In this document: piece by piece, positions 32,017 through 38,925 of the stretch
How positions within the stretch are numbered: position 1 is the stretch's first letter
How the letters are laid out: every line of letters begins with the position of its first letter
NCBI GenBank assembly: GCA_902518965.1
Contig: CABYIQ010000017.1
Location: forward strand, 1 to 38,925
DNA length: 38,925 bases
From: an uncultured SAR116 cluster alpha proteobacterium
GTDB lineage: Bacteria > Pseudomonadota > Alphaproteobacteria > Puniceispirillales > Puniceispirillaceae
Direction: 5' to 3'
The notes under the pieces: generated by a model
What the model was told of the DNA's origin: nothing
What the model saw: the letters and a program-made list of their open reading frames with translations, nothing else
Database searches by the model: none
Position numbers and translations under genes: made by a program

Positions 32017-32832
32017 ATGGCTAATACCGAAGATGTTAAAAACGGCTATTTCAAATGCGACTGGGGTCAATTGCATTACCGTTCAGTGAATCTAGATAGT
32101 AAAAAACCTTTACTGGTCATGTTGCATCAGTCGCCCCTCTCCTCTCGAAATTATCAGGCTGCTTTACCATATCTTGCGGATCATTTTCGGGTGGTTGCTC
32201 TTGATACGCCTGGCTTTGGTCAATCAACTCCACCTAATCGGGTTTGGAGTGTGCAAGATTATGCAAAGATTGCTTTACGATCTGCTGATGCGCTGGGAGT
32301 TGATCAATTCTATCTATTTGGGCGTGCAACCGGCGGGGTTTTTGCTTTTGTCGCTGCCCTATTATCTCCTCAAAGAGTAGAAAAGTTGGTTTTGCATGGT
32401 ATGCCTGTCTATACAGAAGAAGAACGCACCGACCGGTTGGCTAATTTTGCCCCTCCATATGAGATTGATGATGATGCTGGACACTTGCGTTGGATTTGGG
32501 ATCGTATTCATTCAGAATATCCCTGGATAAATGGGCATTTGGCAACGCAGTTTTGTCGGGATTTTCTAAATGCTGGACCAGATTTTGCAACTTCTTATCG
32601 TTCTATCTGGAAGTATGATTTGCCAAAAGGGTTTGCCGCTGCTGGAAGTCGACTACCCTGCCCAACCTTAATACTTGGTGGTGGAGCAGACCGTATTGCT
32701 TACATGCATGAGCGTGTTAGGGCCCTTTTTCCGGATGCGGATGAAGTATTTGTGCCAGAAGCTACAGACTTTGTTGCAGAACAAAACCCGGAACTTTTTG
32801 CCCGTATTGTTGGAGACTTTTTGGCCAGTTAA
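32017..32832 (+). CDS. Alpha/beta-hydrolase-fold protein with Ala at the nucleophile elbow (module B)
   Basis: The 271-residue protein starts at an ATG preceded by TAGGAGT. The fold is evident from VMLHQSPLSSRNY, VVALDTPGFGQS and LFGRATGGVFA. In the G-x-Nuc-x-G elbow the nucleophile position is Ala104. The C-terminal region FVPEATDFVAEQNPELF has no His where other family members place it, although the downstream pattern is otherwise well kept. All members of the triad that I can align are therefore altered. It shares the HxSPxS motif with the two other paralogues here. It is probably not a hydrolase; a lyase, isomerase or ligand-binding role is open. Confidence 0.85.
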   Translation: MANTEDVKNGYFKCDWGQLHYRSVNLDSKKPLLVMLHQSPLSSRNYQAALPYLADHFRVVALDTPGFGQSTPPNRVWSVQDYAKIALRSADALGVDQFYLFGRATGGVFAFVAALLSPQRVEKLVLHGMPVYTEEERTDRLANFAPPYEIDDDAGHLRWIWDRIHSEYPWINGHLATQFCRDFLNAGPDFATSYRSIWKYDLPKGFAAAGSRLPCPTLILGGGADRIAYMHERVRALFPDADEVFVPEATDFVAEQNPELFARIVGDFLAS

Positions 32833-32858
32833 CATCCAATAGCACTCTTTACTAGTTA

Positions 32859-32890
32859 TTGTGGCTCTCTTTTTTTATTGTTAGACTTGC
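32859..32890 (+). promoter_or_regulatory. Promoter of the class II aldolase gene, probably leaderless (copy 2)
   Basis: TTGTGG (32859-32864) and TAGACT (32882-32887) are spaced by 17 nt. The start point would coincide with the ATG at 32894, and there is no ribosome site, so the mRNA is probably leaderless. The -10 region repeats the block at 31953-31974. Confidence 0.45.
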
Positions 32891-32893
32891 TTT

Positions 32894-33613
32894 ATGGGAG
32901 AACTAAGTAAGAGTGAGCAACAAAAGCTTAAGCAGGACTTTATTACTGGATTTTCTATTCTAGATGCAGATGGCCAGAATAGTGGTATTGCTGGGCATTT
33001 AACTGCGCGTATTGGCAGAAGCGAACAGCTACTTGGCCATCAATATGGGCTAGCTTTCGACGAAGTTGATGCCTCGCAGGTGCGACAGGTGGATTTTGCC
33101 CTCAAGTCTACCTACGACGGTAAAGTCAGTCCATCCTTAGCCTTTCATGTAACCCTATACAGGAATCGTTCTGATATTGGAGCTATCGTGCATAGTCACC
33201 CAGATCGGGTGATTGCCTTCAGCGCTACTGGAGCTCGGTTCGAGCCAGTTTTTCAGAGTGCGTTGATGCTGCATGACAAGGTGGCCCATTACGATGATTA
33301 TGATGGTATTATTGAAAATGAAACACTTGGGCTAAAATTTGCTGAAAAGCTAGGTGACCGTCAGATATTGTTGCTTAAAAACCATGGTCTAATTGCGGTG
33401 GGGCGCTCGGTTCGGCATGCTGTTTGTGCGGCTGTTATCTTTCACCAAAATTGTCGCATCCACTTACAGGCGTTGTCTGCTGGCAGTACTTCTGGCTTCT
33501 CTGATGTTGGGGAGACAAAAAACATACTAGAGCAGGCAGGTGAATTTCTGAATCAGGACCAGATTATTGACATGCGCTGGGAACAATTGGCCCGGAAGGC
33601 AAAACAAAAATAA
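32894..33613 (+). CDS. Class II aldolase/adducin family protein
   Basis: The 239-residue protein has the zinc-binding His pair in AIVHSHPDRVIAFSATG near residue 98 and the third His in LLKNHGLIAVGRSVRHA near residue 159, as in fuculose-phosphate aldolase and related decarboxylases. MLHDKVAHYDDYDGII lies between. It may perform a retro-aldol cleavage or decarboxylation of a hydroxy acid. It opens a run of plus-strand genes with the AtzG-like, amidase and third hydrolase genes, 13 nt upstream of the small AtzG-like gene. Confidence 0.9.
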   Translation: MGELSKSEQQKLKQDFITGFSILDADGQNSGIAGHLTARIGRSEQLLGHQYGLAFDEVDASQVRQVDFALKSTYDGKVSPSLAFHVTLYRNRSDIGAIVHSHPDRVIAFSATGARFEPVFQSALMLHDKVAHYDDYDGIIENETLGLKFAEKLGDRQILLLKNHGLIAVGRSVRHAVCAAVIFHQNCRIHLQALSAGSTSGFSDVGETKNILEQAGEFLNQDQIIDMRWEQLARKAKQK

Positions 33614-33626
33614 AGGGCACGCCTTT

Positions 33627-33842
33627 ATGCAAGAAAGTAAATTGAATCAAATGAGGTTATCACTTGATGATTGGGAGAGGTTAGCTGAACAAAGTGGCCT
33701 TGATATAACTCAGTTAGAAAAGCAAGAAATATATCAGGCCTACTTGCGCGTTCAAGAGCTGTTAAAGCGCCTTGATCAGATAGTCAAATCAGAGGCAGAG
33801 CCGGCAGCAATTTTTCTAGCTGAGAATTTTAGTAATGAGTAA
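33627..33842 (+). CDS. AtzG-like small amidase partner (DUF4089 type)
   Basis: The start at ATG 33627 gives 71 residues; an upstream in-frame opening overlaps the aldolase and is not credible. The chain is helical (LDDWERLAEQSGLDIT, then QAYLRVQELLKRLDQI) and ends in the family-like SEAEPAAIFLAENF. AtzG and GatC-type proteins are small obligate partners of amidase-signature enzymes. It overlaps the amidase start by 8 nt, which supports a tight complex. Assignment rests on context and the C-terminal EAEPAxxF pattern from memory. Confidence 0.72.
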   Translation: MQESKLNQMRLSLDDWERLAEQSGLDITQLEKQEIYQAYLRVQELLKRLDQIVKSEAEPAAIFLAENFSNE

Positions 33843-35241
33843 CGTTAGCGCATCAGAAATTGCTCCGCTTTCGGTTTTTGAATTGTCCAGATTTCTGGCG
33901 GCTGGTGAAATGTCTGCGGTAGAAATCACCGAGGCGCTGATTAATCGGATCGAGGAAAAAAATGAGACATATCGCGCTTTTCTCACAACTAGTTTTGAGC
34001 TGGCTTTAAAACTAGCTGCGCGATCAGATGCGAGACGCATAAAATCAGCCCCTCTCAGCCCAATTGATGGAATTCCCGTCGCACTCAAGGATGCTTATGA
34101 TACCAAAGGCATTACTAGCACTGTTGGTTCAGGCATGTTTCGTAATCGCGTGCCTAGAGAAGATAGCGCTGTATGGGAAAAACTGAATCAAGCTGGTGCG
34201 ATTTTACTTGGCAAACTTGAATGCACTGAATTTTGTTTAGGTGGCCCATCATTGGATTCAGCATTTCCAAAATCGCTCAATCCTCATGATAAAGAACGAT
34301 ATACCGGTGGCTCATCAAGTGGTGCTGGCGTGGCACTTGCAACTGGAATGGTGCCTGCTGCAATGGGGTCGGATACAGGCGGCTCGATACGAATTCCAGC
34401 TTCTTTTTGCGGCGTTTCTGGAATAAAACCAACTTATGGATTAGTGAGCTTGCGTGGCCTTTTTCCACTTTCTGGCTCATTGGATCATGCGGGCCCAATG
34501 GCGCGGACCAGCCGAGATTGTGCTCTTTTGCTTGATGAGATCAAGGGGTTTGACCCAGCGCACCCAACCAGCAGCAAGCGGCAGATTGCTCCGACATCTC
34601 CAAGTCTGTCTGGAGATTGTCGCGAATTAGTTATTGGTCACGTTACCAACTTTACTGAATTGGAGGGTGTTTCTGAGGAGAGTCAGGCGGCTTGTTTGAG
34701 AGCCTTAGAGGTTTTTGAAGACTTGGGAGCTAAAATAAAAAAAGTGCAACTGCCTAGTCTCTGGGATTATACAATTGCCAACACTGTCATTATGACAGCT
34801 GAAGCCTATGCTATTCATGCTGAACGGTTTGCTGCCAATCTGAATAGAGTGAGTGATTTAACTCGTCATCGGATTGCTCTGGGAGCATTTTTAACGGCTG
34901 AAAATTATATTAAGGCGCAAAAAGCGAGGCGAGCTCTCTCGCAAAAGACCTATGCATTGATGAGGAGTCATTCCTTAGATCTGCTCTGCTACCCAGGGAT
35001 GATGGGTGATCCTCCAGAAATTGATAAGGTTGGCCGATATTATTATTTAGATTGGCCGCTAATAACCTCACCAGCTAATTTGACAGGAGCTCCAGCAGCT
35101 TCGGTGCGCGTGGGTTATTCAGTTGCCAATATGCCAATGTCTATTCAGCTTACTGGTAAACTGTTCGAAGATGGAAAAGTACTTTCGGCTGCTCATGCTT
35201 ATGAGATGGCCACACCAGAATTTTCCAAAATTATGGAGTGA
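33835..35241 (+). CDS. Amidase-signature hydrolase (AtzE/GatA-like)
   Basis: The 468-residue protein has a complete Ser-cisSer-Lys triad: Lys85 in PVALKDAYDTKG, Ser160 in GGSSSGAGVALATG and Ser184 in SDTGGSIRIPA. Spacings of 75 and 24 match GatA. It should hydrolyse a carboxamide or urea-type bond in the cytoplasm together with the AtzG-like partner. The gene is followed 4 nt later by the third pseudo-hydrolase. It is one of the few proteins in this region with a canonical active site. The natural substrate is unknown. Confidence 0.93.
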   Translation: MSNVSASEIAPLSVFELSRFLAAGEMSAVEITEALINRIEEKNETYRAFLTTSFELALKLAARSDARRIKSAPLSPIDGIPVALKDAYDTKGITSTVGSGMFRNRVPREDSAVWEKLNQAGAILLGKLECTEFCLGGPSLDSAFPKSLNPHDKERYTGGSSSGAGVALATGMVPAAMGSDTGGSIRIPASFCGVSGIKPTYGLVSLRGLFPLSGSLDHAGPMARTSRDCALLLDEIKGFDPAHPTSSKRQIAPTSPSLSGDCRELVIGHVTNFTELEGVSEESQAACLRALEVFEDLGAKIKKVQLPSLWDYTIANTVIMTAEAYAIHAERFAANLNRVSDLTRHRIALGAFLTAENYIKAQKARRALSQKTYALMRSHSLDLLCYPGMMGDPPEIDKVGRYYYLDWPLITSPANLTGAPAASVRVGYSVANMPMSIQLTGKLFEDGKVLSAAHAYEMATPEFSKIME

Positions 35242-35245
35242 ATTA

Positions 35246-36079
35246 ATGCTTGTTCGAAGACGCTTTATGGATATGCCTTTTGGCCAAATTCACTATCGGG
35301 AAGCCGGTACATCGGATTTACCTCCGCTCATGCTGCTACATGCCTCTCCTGGTTCCTCCAAGCAATTGGAATTCCTTATCGAAAACCTTGGTAAGCAATT
35401 TCATGTGATTGCTCCTGACACAATGGGCAATGGTGACTCAACGCCACCAAAACAGGAACAGCCTGAAATTAGTGACTATGCTAATGCGATGATAGCTTTC
35501 TCCGATCAATTGGGTTGGAAAAAAATGCACCTTTATGGCACCCATACTGGAGCACGTATTGCTGTCTGTATGGCCCTGCAAGAAGGGGGACGTATTGACC
35601 GTCTCATATTGGATGGGTTCGGCCTTTACACTCCAAAATCCTTGGATCAAATCTTAAAGGTTTATGCGCCCTCTATGGAGCCAGACCAACAAGGCTTGCA
35701 TGTCATGCAGGCTTGGCAACTTTGCCGAGACCAATATATCTGGTTTCCTTGGTTTCGAAAACAAGCGGAAAAACGTGTGCCTCATGACTTACCAGATGCT
35801 GAATTTTTACATCATAAATTTGTTGAGTTGCTCAAAGGCATTCGAAGCTATCATAAATCCTATAAAGCAGCCTTTCGCTACTCCATGCGCGAATATGTTC
35901 CAAAGTTAGAACACCGTACGCTTATCACCTGTGCTGAAAATGATTTAGTTAGACCAGATTATGAGGAGGCTAGGATGCTCTTGGATGGTGCTGAAAGCTG
36001 TATTACACCTGGGGTACGCAGTGAGGAAGACGCTGCTACAACTGCTGCTGCTTTTGCCCAATTTCTGCTTGGTAATTGA
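35246..36079 (+). CDS. Alpha/beta-hydrolase-fold protein with His at the nucleophile elbow (third paralogue)
   Basis: The start is ATG 35246 with GGAG 7 nt upstream (277 residues); the frame continues upstream inside the amidase gene but that is a shadow. Close similarity to the module A protein runs end to end: FGQIHYREAG, LLHASPGSSKQLEFLIE, APDTMGNGDSTPP, YGTHTGARIA. The elbow nucleophile position is His100. The C-terminus (ESCITPGVRSEEDAAT) has no catalytic His. Conservation of His at this site in two diverged paralogues argues that it is selected, not decay. Confidence 0.85.
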   Translation: MLVRRRFMDMPFGQIHYREAGTSDLPPLMLLHASPGSSKQLEFLIENLGKQFHVIAPDTMGNGDSTPPKQEQPEISDYANAMIAFSDQLGWKKMHLYGTHTGARIAVCMALQEGGRIDRLILDGFGLYTPKSLDQILKVYAPSMEPDQQGLHVMQAWQLCRDQYIWFPWFRKQAEKRVPHDLPDAEFLHHKFVELLKGIRSYHKSYKAAFRYSMREYVPKLEHRTLITCAENDLVRPDYEEARMLLDGAESCITPGVRSEEDAATTAAAFAQFLLGN

Positions 36080-36087
36080 GAAGATTT

Positions 36088-36996
36088 TTACATTGCTGTT
36101 GGTTTTATGACGGCTTTGCGACTACTATTCACGCTTAACAGACCGCTAGCACAAATCATGATTATTCCAAATATATCTGCTAGGTTTAGGGTTTCATTAA
36201 AAATAAAATAACCAAAGCTAAGTGCCCAGACTATGCGAAGATAGTCTAGTGCCCCAATTAGCATAGAGGAAGCAAATCGATAGGCTAAAATGATTAGTGA
36301 GTGCACTCCTAATGCCACTACGCCTAGAAGAAGCACCCAAATCCACTGGTCTCCCATGGGCTGGCGGAAATCAGCAATGCTGGGCAGACCAAAGAAAATT
36401 ATACCAGAAAGAGTTAGATAAAAAATCACAGCAAAATTGGAACTTCGAGCAGGCATCCTTCGTATAGCTAAGTTTGTGCAAGCTGCTAAAAATGAGCCAA
36501 TGAGAACCACTAGCGCATCAAAGTTAATGCCGGATACATCTGGCTTAAGGATAATCATGGCACCAGAGAAGCCCAAAAAAAGTGCCAGCCAGCCCTGTTC
36601 AGAGACCTTATCCTTGTAAAGCACCGAAGTTAAAATCATAGCTATGGTTGGAGTTGTAAAATTAATTGAAGTGACAGTTACGATCGGAAGGCTACGCAGG
36701 GCAAAATAGAAACAGGCCATAGAACAAATTGAAAAAGTGGCGTGAACCATATGTGCCTTAAGATCAGCTGCGAGCAATTCCTGACGGAATTTTTTAAAAA
36801 ATAAAAATGGAAGAAGTACAAGTATAACTAGCCATGAGCGCCAGCCTAACATTTGAATTGTGGTGAAGTCAGCTTCAGCCAGAAATTTAATCGCAACCGC
36901 CATTATGGGGATCAAGACTGTATTGCCTAGCATCGCCGCGTATCCCAAAACAGGGCGTGGAGGCAAAATTCCTGAGTGTGTGGATTTTTTACTCAA
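36088..36996 (-). CDS. EamA/DMT-family transporter
   Basis: The 302-residue protein has about ten hydrophobic helices in two EamA repeats (first TM block from residue 18; SINFTTPTIAMILTSVLYKD ends repeat 1, FNETLNLADIFGIIMI lies in repeat 2). The start codon appears to be TTG (36996-36994), overlapping the TGA of the preceding gene as TTGA, so translation is coupled. It is an inner-membrane exporter or importer of a metabolite. It is the second DMT protein in the window and only distantly similar to the one at 4217. It is cotranscribed with a GMC dehydrogenase, suggesting it moves that enzyme's product or substrate (inference). Confidence 0.9.
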   Translation of the reverse strand: MSKKSTHSGILPPRPVLGYAAMLGNTVLIPIMAVAIKFLAEADFTTIQMLGWRSWLVILVLLPFLFFKKFRQELLAADLKAHMVHATFSICSMACFYFALRSLPIVTVTSINFTTPTIAMILTSVLYKDKVSEQGWLALFLGFSGAMIILKPDVSGINFDALVVLIGSFLAACTNLAIRRMPARSSNFAVIFYLTLSGIIFFGLPSIADFRQPMGDQWIWVLLLGVVALGVHSLIILAYRFASSMLIGALDYLRIVWALSFGYFIFNETLNLADIFGIIMICASGLLSVNSSRKAVIKPTAM

Positions 36997-37424
36997 GGCA
37001 CTTTACGCCAGATAGGTCCGCGTGCCCGCACTGGTTCTAAAAGGCTCTCATCAAAAGGTGGAAGATGATAGCCCTCAGGCTGAGGTGGGCGAGCTTCATA
37101 GCCAGTTTTTTTCTCTAAAATTTGGCGGATGTCCGGGTCAGTATAATAGGCAGCATAGCAAGCTTTCAAAATTGCTTCAAAGGCATCTGGTTGAGTGTTC
37201 TCAATAGAACTGAGGCAGGCTGTCTGTTGTTCAGTCGATAGAGCTGAAAAATTATCAGGTAATTCTGCTAACATAATTTCAAGATATTTATCAGCCTGTT
37301 CAAACAGGTTGTCTAACAATTCGAGGAAACGGCTAGAAAGCCCGTGCTGGCCTGCAGCTGGCCAGCCAGTGGTATCGCCTGGTATCAGACAATCCAGCAT
37401 AGCTATAATTGTTTCTTTTGACAT
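36993..37424 (-). CDS. Gluconate 2-dehydrogenase subunit 3-like small protein
   Basis: The 143-residue protein has the short subunit-3 pattern: early LDCLIPGDTTGWPAAG, a helical core with LPDNFSALSTEQQTACLSSI, then ACYAAYYTDPDIRQIL. Unlike many family members it carries no visible Tat signal. It begins 14 nt after the GMC gene and overlaps the DMT gene by 4 nt. Such proteins form the gamma subunit that chaperones or completes a flavoprotein dehydrogenase. No cytochrome c subunit gene is visible in the window. Confidence 0.75.
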   Translation of the reverse strand: MSKETIIAMLDCLIPGDTTGWPAAGQHGLSSRFLELLDNLFEQADKYLEIMLAELPDNFSALSTEQQTACLSSIENTQPDAFEAILKACYAAYYTDPDIRQILEKKTGYEARPPQPEGYHLPPFDESLLEPVRARGPIWRKVP

Positions 37425-37438
37425 GGCATCTCTCCCGG

Positions 37439-38925
37439 TCAGGCTGCGGCAAGTCTTGCACTCATCAAATCTGCAGCCCTTAGAGCTAGCGACTGTAAAG
37501 TAGAAGTTGGGTTGACTGGGCTGGAAGTAACAAAGACTGAGGCGTCAATTATTGTGAGATTTTCAAATCCATGCACTCGCCCATCGTTTCGTGTAACACT
37601 TTTTTTTGCACAACTTCCCATTTGTGCTGTACCCATAAGGTGAAAGCCTGCTTGTTCAGAAAGGGGAGTAACTGCTATTTTTTGAGCCCCTGCCGCGACG
37701 AGCCACTCGCGCGCTCGAGCAATACCAAAGTCTCTCATTTTTAAACTATTTTCACCCAGTCGATATATCATGCGTGCCGTTGGCATTCCAAATTTGTCCA
37801 AGCGGCTCTTATCTACCTCAATTCGATTTTCTGCCTCTGGCAGATCCTCACAAGTTATCGTTAGGCTTATCGACCGGCCGAAAGCAGAATCAAAATCTTT
37901 ATTATGTTGTGCTCCCCAGGGAAGTCTTTTCCCATAGCCTCCAAGAGCAGTGCTAAGTGGGCCTTGACTGCGCAGAACTTGCATTTGAAAGCCACGAAGA
38001 AAACCTCGGGCTTGGTCTGTTTCGCAGAATTGTTGACTTACTATTGAAGTTGCAAAAGGTCCAGCATAACTCTGCAAATCTTCTTTAAAATAACCAGTCA
38101 CAATTGCTGTTGGATGGAGCATTAAGCCTTGACCCAGCAGCTGATTATGCCAGCCGTCTATTGACCGAAGAAGGATATTCGTTGAGAGCGCATTGCCAGC
38201 TAATACTAGTTCACCGCAATTTATTTTCATGATGGTACCGTTTTGGTTTATGACCTCAACCGCTTTTATCTCGCCATTAATAGTTATTATTTGTTTTACA
38301 ATCTTGCAGGTAATCAAATTGACTCCAACCTGTTGGGCTGCTCTCAAATAGGCAATGTCAGCACTTGCACGTGCATGGCGTGGGCATCCAATTCCGCAAG
38401 GTCCACAATTATTGCAAGCGCCTCTGCCAACAGCTGAGTCAGTGCTGGCAATAGCTGCATCTGCAGGCCACCAGTGCCAGCCAAGTTTATTTGCAGCTTC
38501 AGCCAATTTGCGACTTCCAGTGCAAAACCCAAGTGGTGGATGGCCGCGCTCCGCCCTTACTGGGTTGGCTGGGTCGCCAGCTAGCCCTGACACGCCCATC
38601 ATTTCGTCATTAATATCCATATAGGGCGCGAGATCATCATAATTCAGAGGCCAATCGGCTGCGATATCGTCTTGGCTAAATGAGCAGAAATCAGAGGGGC
38701 GAAAGCGCGGAAAATGTGCTCCCCAGCGAATAGTACTGCCACCTACAGCATTGAAAAAAGCTGGTTTAATAGGTGTTTGGCTTTCATCAACAGGATAATC
38801 AGCTGCTGATTTACGTATATTTGGATTAGCATGAAAAGATTTCTGTAATGCTAATTCCCAGTCATTTTTCTTGCTAGCAGCGTTGCGTTGGTTGACGAAA
38901 TCTCCACGTTCCACCAAAAGGATAC
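37439..38925 (-). CDS. GMC oxidoreductase, gluconate/FAD-glucose dehydrogenase type (5' part missing)
   Basis: The frame stays open through the right edge (reading ILLVERGDFVNQ where the FAD fold's second strand should be), so the N-terminal GxGxxG lies outside. At least 494 residues are present. Visible features are GGSTIRWGAHFPRF and a four-Cys cluster CNNCGPCGIGCPRHARASAD, resembling the Cys motif that holds the 3Fe-4S cluster in FAD-dependent glucose dehydrogenase. The active-site region is HLMGTAQMGS with VNPTSTLQSLALRAADL. With its small subunit it should oxidise a polyol, sugar or hydroxy acid and feed electrons to the respiratory chain (inference). Confidence 0.9.
   Translation of the reverse strand, partial: ILLVERGDFVNQRNAASKKNDWELALQKSFHANPNIRKSAADYPVDESQTPIKPAFFNAVGGSTIRWGAHFPRFRPSDFCSFSQDDIAADWPLNYDDLAPYMDINDEMMGVSGLAGDPANPVRAERGHPPLGFCTGSRKLAEAANKLGWHWWPADAAIASTDSAVGRGACNNCGPCGIGCPRHARASADIAYLRAAQQVGVNLITCKIVKQIITINGEIKAVEVINQNGTIMKINCGELVLAGNALSTNILLRSIDGWHNQLLGQGLMLHPTAIVTGYFKEDLQSYAGPFATSIVSQQFCETDQARGFLRGFQMQVLRSQGPLSTALGGYGKRLPWGAQHNKDFDSAFGRSISLTITCEDLPEAENRIEVDKSRLDKFGMPTARMIYRLGENSLKMRDFGIARAREWLVAAGAQKIAVTPLSEQAGFHLMGTAQMGSCAKKSVTRNDGRVHGFENLTIIDASVFVTSSPVNPTSTLQSLALRAADLMSARLAAA

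Noticed and set aside
35123-35245. Longer N-terminus for the third hydrolase, reaching into the amidase gene
   Set aside because: The added 41 residues are unlike the paralogues, whereas ATG 35246 has a good ribosome site and matches the paralogue N-termini.

Overview
The window reads as chromosomal DNA of an AT-leaning marine-type Alphaproteobacterium. That is inference from gene style, not a phylogenetic placement. Features pointing that way are tightly packed genes with 1-17 nt overlaps, TRAP and sugar ABC uptake systems, HyuAB, PhyH, EamA/DMT transporters and an AtzG/AtzE-type amidase; SAR116- or Roseobacter-like pelagic bacteria would fit. I see no rRNA, tRNA, CRISPR array, insertion sequence, phage gene or plasmid function. 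I also see no transcription-factor gene in about 39 kb, although several operator-like dyads are present. No gene-free stretch exceeds 300 bases; the longest is about 217 bases (31800-32016).

Region 1 (1-5056): a sugar-type ABC transporter on the minus strand (malK-like ATPase, binding protein, then a permease cut by the left edge). It has a promoter/operator upstream and strong hairpins between its genes. A double SnoaL-domain protein is divergent from it, followed by a DMT exporter.

Region 2 (5072-22911): a catabolic island for an unidentified small organic acid or N-heterocycle. One minus-strand operon runs LeuC-like, LeuD-like, methylisocitrate/dimethylmalate-lyase-like, HyuB, HyuA, isochorismatase-fold protein, FAD oxidoreductase. 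Divergent from it are a tautomerase-SnoaL fusion and a second SnoaL protein. Then come a racemase-fold protein, an SDR, a CMD-fold protein, a GMC oxidoreductase, a DctPMQ TRAP transporter and an MmgE/PrpD protein. TRAP would import an acid, HyuAB would open an amide or ring with ATP, the LeuCD-like enzyme would hydrate/dehydrate, and the lyase would cleave to pyruvate or a similar product (inference).

Region 3 (22934-38925): two related modules. Each has a methyltransferase with a helical N-terminal domain, a small helical protein, and a divergent alpha/beta-hydrolase-fold gene. The intergenic regions of the two modules share the 12-mer TTATCTTTTGTC. A third hydrolase paralogue lies downstream. 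None of the three hydrolases has a Ser/Asp/Cys nucleophile (His, Ala and His occupy that position). Module A is followed by PhyH, arylmalonate-decarboxylase/maleate-isomerase-like, dienelactone-hydrolase-like and SDR genes, and is flanked by two tandem paralogous three-cysteine proteins. Module B carries an acetoacetate-decarboxylase-fold protein lacking its lysine, a class II aldolase, an AtzG/AtzE-like pair, a second DMT transporter and a two-subunit GMC dehydrogenase cut by the right edge.

The recurring oddity of the window is enzyme folds whose signature nucleophile is replaced (isochorismatase-fold, racemase-fold, AMDase-like, ADC-like and three hydrolases), together with the duplicated methyltransferase/pseudo-hydrolase module. 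These are the best candidates for an undescribed pathway.
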